24,503 nucleotides of DNA. It comes from Gammaproteobacteria bacterium (GTDB lineage Bacteria > Pseudomonadota > Gammaproteobacteria > Pseudomonadales > Litorivicinaceae). This document shows, piece by piece, positions 21,636-24,503 of this stretch (its first letter is position 1; every line of letters begins with the position of its first letter). The position numbers were made by a program, and so were the translations under genes. A model generated the notes under the pieces. It was not told the origin of the DNA. It saw only the letters and a list, made by a program, of their open reading frames with translations, and ran no database searches. The stretch covers positions 12,468-36,970 of the forward strand of contig PBDH01000022.1 in NCBI GenBank assembly GCA_002717305.1, read 5' to 3'.

Positions 21636-22762
21636 TCGTAGCGAGACTAAAGGATGTGTCTCTTTTCAACGGACGGATCCTCTCGCAATTCTGGCAGACT
21701 TCGCCGGTTATCCTAGAGCAGGCAGTCGAAGTCGACGCATTGATTCCCGATCCATCTACCCTCCCACAGATCCTTACAAAGACTGACTTACCCAGTCGTC
21801 TATTGACCGGCGTTGAAGGCGAGACCTTCACTTTGGCGCATGGTCCATTCGAGATGTTCAAAACACCCAAGAAGCCTTGGACCGCAATAATCCACGCGCT
21901 TGAGCACCTATTTCCCGAGTACGAAAAAATTCGCAGGTCAATAAAATGGATCCCGTCCTGGAGATTCGAAGATTGTATGCTCTCTTGGGCGTCTGTTGAT
22001 GGCAGCGTCGGCCGTCATTTTGACCAATTTAGTGTTTTCTTAATTCAGTTGAATGGACGAAGGCACTGGGAAATTGGCCCAGTTGCCAACAGGCATACCC
22101 TGACGCTTATCAACCAACCGATTGCGTTGGTGGAACGCGCTGAGCCACTGACCAGCTGGACTGCGAATCCGGGGGATGTTCTCTATCTACCACCAAATGT
22201 CATCCATCATGGTGTAAGCCTCGATCCCGACTGCATGACTCTTTCTATAGGTTTTCGTGCACCCGACGCCGGTGCGCTTCTCGAGGGAGCAATTGAAACC
22301 ATCAACGCAAATAATCAAACGATACGGTTCAGTGATCCAAAACGACCACACACCTGTGCCCCGGCGGAGATCCTCGTGAGTGATCTGCAAGAAGCAAAGG
22401 CTACGATTATTCGGTATCTCGATGAACCGCATGTTCTTGAATATCTATTAGCGACAAGAGTCACAACACCCTATCTCGACATGGAATTGAACGCAGAAAT
22501 TGATGACGAGATCGACCCGCTTATCGATTCAGTGACACAATGGGAACTAGACTCTGGTTGCCGGATGGCCTACGTCAATCAAACACTTTATGTAAACGGA
22601 GAACGTATCGGTGTTCAAACGCCTCCTGAACTACTTCATCTCGCCAATACTCGTACTTGCAGATCTAGTGACATCCGTAATCTCGAAAAATTCTGGTACG
22701 ACGCCGTCGTCGAATTCATCCGAACGGGATCACTCGTGCCACGCGCTAACCACGATTCGTGA
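21632..22762 (+). CDS. roxA: Ribosomal protein uL16 3-hydroxylase (RoxA/YcfD, JmjC-type)
   Basis: YcfD/RoxA is an Fe(II)/2-oxoglutarate oxygenase that hydroxylates Arg81 of ribosomal protein uL16 in E. coli. The 376-residue protein has the cupin/JmjC core with metal ligands His129 and Asp131 (GRHFDQFSVF) and a distal His192 in LPPNVIHHGV, plus NGRRHWEIG where the 2-oxoglutarate-binding basic residue is expected. The N-terminal part includes the family's FWQTSPVILEQA motif and the C-terminal third is a winged-helix-like dimerisation region (LDSGCRMAYVNQTLYVNGER). It overlaps purB by 4 bases, and its last roughly 95 bases overlap the most likely reading of the next gene. The name rests on family and length; the exact target is not shown by sequence. 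Confidence 0.9.
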   Translation: MIVARLKDVSLFNGRILSQFWQTSPVILEQAVEVDALIPDPSTLPQILTKTDLPSRLLTGVEGETFTLAHGPFEMFKTPKKPWTAIIHALEHLFPEYEKIRRSIKWIPSWRFEDCMLSWASVDGSVGRHFDQFSVFLIQLNGRRHWEIGPVANRHTLTLINQPIALVERAEPLTSWTANPGDVLYLPPNVIHHGVSLDPDCMTLSIGFRAPDAGALLEGAIETINANNQTIRFSDPKRPHTCAPAEILVSDLQEAKATIIRYLDEPHVLEYLLATRVTTPYLDMELNAEIDDEIDPLIDSVTQWELDSGCRMAYVNQTLYVNGERIGVQTPPELLHLANTRTCRSSDIRNLEKFWYDAVVEFIRTGSLVPRANHDS

Positions 22763-23411
22763 AGTCAGCTGGGCAGATGCTCAGGAGGCACTGCAGTCGA
22801 TTCGGACACAGGTTTTTATTGAAGAGCAAGGAATTGACCCGTCAGATGAGTGGGATCCTGCGGATCAAGATGCAATTCACATGCTGGCGCAGCACGGTAA
22901 TACAGCCGTCGGTTGCGCACGTATACTCGATCTAAAGAAGATTGGACGCATGGCAGTGATTCGGGAAATCCGTCACAGAAATGTAGGGAGCAAACTTCTG
23001 CGATTTGCAGTAACGAGGATTCAAGAGGCCGGAAACATGCCAACTCTGGGAGCACAGATCGGTGCCATAGGTTTTTATGCGAGCCACGGATTTCTCCCTG
23101 AAGGCCCCATCTTTGATGATGCTGGTATCCCACACCGAACCATGACGCTAACTGGGGACCATAAAAAAACTTTGATGCCCCTCGACTCTAAATCACTGCG
23201 TTTTGATACTCCAGACTTATTGGTGGCAATCGAACCAAAGACCTCGCAAAAAAAAATGCGGATAGCTATCCCTAGATTATCGGATGAGGATGCGAGCTGG
23301 CTCACACCTCGACTTTGCTGTTATGCCTCCTCTCACGGGGCAAATACCCTTATCCTGCAGATCCCCGAGGGCGAAGTTCAATTCCCATTGGAATTACCTG
23401 ATAATTTCTGA
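22668..23411 (+). CDS. GNAT family N-acetyltransferase with C-terminal extension (start uncertain)
   Basis: A GNAT fold is clear: TIREVSWADAQEALQSIR and TQVFIEEQGIDPSDEWD (strand 1, helices 1-2), DAIHMLAQHGNTAVGCARIL, IGRMAVIREIRHRNVGSKLL with the acetyl-CoA-binding R-x-x-x-x-G-x arrangement, and GAIGFYASHGFLPEG. The donor is acetyl-CoA; the acceptor is unknown. About 100 residues after the GNAT core (from DHKKTLMPLDS to PDNF) form an extension I do not recognise. No ATG, GTG or TTG exists in frame between the GTG at 22668 and the ATG at 22881, which is too late for the fold. Candidates are GTG 22668, GTG 22611 (GGAG 9 bases upstream) or a rare ATT at 22755, so overlap with roxA is certain for any full-length product except the ATT case. 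The gene order purB-roxA-GNAT is conserved in Pseudomonas as I recall. Confidence 0.75.
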   Translation: MTSVISKNSGTTPSSNSSERDHSCHALTTIREVSWADAQEALQSIRTQVFIEEQGIDPSDEWDPADQDAIHMLAQHGNTAVGCARILDLKKIGRMAVIREIRHRNVGSKLLRFAVTRIQEAGNMPTLGAQIGAIGFYASHGFLPEGPIFDDAGIPHRTMTLTGDHKKTLMPLDSKSLRFDTPDLLVAIEPKTSQKKMRIAIPRLSDEDASWLTPRLCCYASSHGANTLILQIPEGEVQFPLELPDNF

Positions 23412-23419
23412 GATTTTAC

Positions 23420-23439
23420 AAGGGCTTAACCTGCCCCTT
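23420..23439 (+). terminator. Weak hairpin after the GNAT gene
   Basis: AAGGGC (23420-23425) can pair with GCCCCTT (23433-23439) with one bulged C, 9 bases after the stop. No T-run follows, so confidence is low. Confidence 0.25.
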
Positions 23440-23536
23440 ATAGCTCTATCAAAAATCTGATCCCGCCCGTCTTTTGGCAAATTACCGCGGCCGCCACTCG
23501 TTCGATAATTTTAACAACTTCAAGGTATATGAACTG

Positions 23537-24187
23537 TTATGACACCGATTTACTCTGCCCATAAGTTTCCGCGCCACCTAAAAAACGTAGTTCATTTTCA
23601 GTTGAAATACGAGAAAGTGCCTCGTTTCGTTGCGGGAATCTACCAAAACGCTCGATAATTGTCTTATGCTCTCGGGCATACTCAACAAATGCTTGAAATC
23701 TGGGCCCATCCTCACCTGGCGAGAGTTCATACAAGCGACTCATTTCCTCGACACACAACGCCTGGTCCGAGAGGAGCTCGCTATGTTCCAAAGGCATCAG
23801 TGCAAATACCCGCTGGATCAGTGGAAGATCCCTAAAAATGTCCATTGCCTGACCACGTCTCGCCAACCCGACGGCGCGCAGGTCTCCAGCAAAAGCGCGC
23901 GAGGTTCCTCTGAAGATGTTACGTGTGAATTGGTCAAGTAGAATGATGAGAGCCAGCCGACTTCCCGCCTCCCCCTCCCAATCCTTGAGACCACCTGCAA
24001 GCGCGAGCTCAATGCGGTGCCCGAACCGCCGTCCAATTTCTCTATCAATGTCTGGACCACCGACAAACCAACGATTTTCCTGCTTCTTAGCAAGATCACC
24101 GGCGGCATATTCAGTAAACCAGTAAGCAAGAACTTGGCGAGCTCCCTGACTAGAGGTTACGTGATCCATGGGTCCGGTCGTTATCAT
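23537..24187 (-). CDS. DUF924 family protein
   Basis: The 216-residue protein matches the DUF924 family, helical proteins of unknown biochemical function widespread in proteobacteria. The family blocks are evident: VLAYWFTEYAAG at the start, ENRWFVGGPDIDREIGRRFG, LALIILLDQFTRNIFRGTSR with AFAGDL, FALMPLEHSELLSDQ, and the C-terminal EHKTIIERFGRFPQRNEALS with STENELRFL. ATG 24187 is used; ATG 24169 would give a protein 6 residues shorter, and neither has a strong ribosome site. It follows the OmpA-like gene on the same strand after 28 bases, so they may be co-transcribed. It is convergent with the GNAT gene. Confidence 0.88.
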   Translation of the reverse strand: MITTGPMDHVTSSQGARQVLAYWFTEYAAGDLAKKQENRWFVGGPDIDREIGRRFGHRIELALAGGLKDWEGEAGSRLALIILLDQFTRNIFRGTSRAFAGDLRAVGLARRGQAMDIFRDLPLIQRVFALMPLEHSELLSDQALCVEEMSRLYELSPGEDGPRFQAFVEYAREHKTIIERFGRFPQRNEALSRISTENELRFLGGAETYGQSKSVS

Positions 24188-24215
24188 AAGAAAAGCTGAT
24201 CATTAAGAGACGTGG

Positions 24216-24503
24216 CTACCTAAACTTTACAATCTCCACGCGGTCAGGAGATAAACCCTTAGGCGCAACTAATGGGCCTAATCCATAAGCGCTGCGTATT
24301 GGTAACCCCGCTTCAGAAAGTAGTGATCGCACGTGCTCTGCACGCGCTGCAGACTGATCAATGGCTTCATCAAGCGTTCCGCTCGGTGTCACCGCTCGAT
24401 ATGCCACGATAGCAAAATCATCCGGGTTGAAGGATTGCAGATCGGCCGCGATGTCAGCAATCTTCGCGCGACTTTCAGGACTAACTCGGTTACCTGCAAA
24501 AGA
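24216..24503 (-). CDS. OmpA-like (peptidoglycan-associating) domain protein, C-terminal part, cut by right window edge
   Basis: The frame is open from the window edge to TAG at 24216 (95 codons), so the N-terminus is missing. The visible part follows the OmpA C-terminal fold: SFAGNRVSPESRAKIADIAA (helix 1), a central strand DDFAIVAYRAVTPSG, then TLDEAIDQSAARAEHVRSLL (helix 2, with the RA...V pattern), the AGLPIRSAYGLGPLVAPKGL turn and the final strand PDRVEIVKFR. The usual GHTD/GH-x-D motif at the end of the central strand is replaced by AYRAVTPSG, so peptidoglycan binding is uncertain. Such domains tether outer-membrane or periplasmic proteins to the cell wall. The codons for this domain could belong to a lipoprotein or to a larger outer-membrane protein; the window does not show which. 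Confidence 0.65.
   Translation of the reverse strand, partial: SFAGNRVSPESRAKIADIAADLQSFNPDDFAIVAYRAVTPSGTLDEAIDQSAARAEHVRSLLSEAGLPIRSAYGLGPLVAPKGLSPDRVEIVKFR

Noticed and set aside
1..24503. CRISPR array, riboswitch or insertion sequence
   Set aside because: No regularly spaced repeats, no recognisable riboswitch core and no transposase frame were seen anywhere in the window.

Overview
The window reads as chromosomal DNA of a gammaproteobacterium of moderate GC content. The evidence is a run of conserved housekeeping genes whose order (yccA, tusDCBE, serS, lolA, ftsK, trxB, aat, bpt, infA, clpA, clpS, idh, an rluE-type gene, mnmA, hflD, purB, roxA/ycfD, GNAT) closely follows, from memory, the Pseudomonas aeruginosa block around serS-ftsK-clpA-idh-purB. 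The genus cannot be fixed from this sequence alone. Almost half of the best-supported starts are GTG or TTG.

Region 1 (1-2412) looks accessory. On the minus strand a phytanoyl-CoA-dioxygenase-like Fe(II)/2-oxoglutarate oxygenase is followed, with only 4 bases between the stop and the next start codon, by a SAM-dependent methyltransferase that runs off the left edge. To their right lie a 43-codon plus-strand ORF and the N-terminal stub of a tyrosine integrase. The stub sits against the 3' end of a tRNA-Ser(UGA) gene, the classical layout of an island or prophage integrated at a tRNA.

Region 2 (2413-5316, plus strand) holds a membrane-anchored cytochrome c, a BI-1/YccA membrane protein and tusD-tusC-tusB-tusE. 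The tus genes encode the sulfur relay that feeds tRNA 2-thiolation. MnmA, the enzyme that accepts this sulfur, is encoded at 18.6 kb. TusA is not in the window.

Region 3 (5317-10013, minus strand) carries ftsK and lolA, which overlap by 4 bases, and then serS. ftsK is divergent from the plus-strand trxB-aat-bpt-infA run (10103-12662). clpS-clpA follow on the minus strand (12698-15323). Aat and Bpt add destabilising N-terminal residues, ClpS recognises them and ClpA unfolds the substrate, so all the dedicated N-degron components except ClpP are together here.

Region 4 (15753-23411, plus strand) has monomeric NADP isocitrate dehydrogenase after a long structured leader, then a tight run: rluE-like pseudouridine synthase, mnmA, hflD, purB, roxA (ribosomal-protein hydroxylase) and a GNAT acetyltransferase with an unusual start. 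Most of the neighbours in this run overlap. The right end (23537-24503, minus strand) has a DUF924 protein and the C-terminal part of an OmpA-like domain protein cut by the window edge. No CRISPR array, rRNA, intact IS element or riboswitch was recognised.
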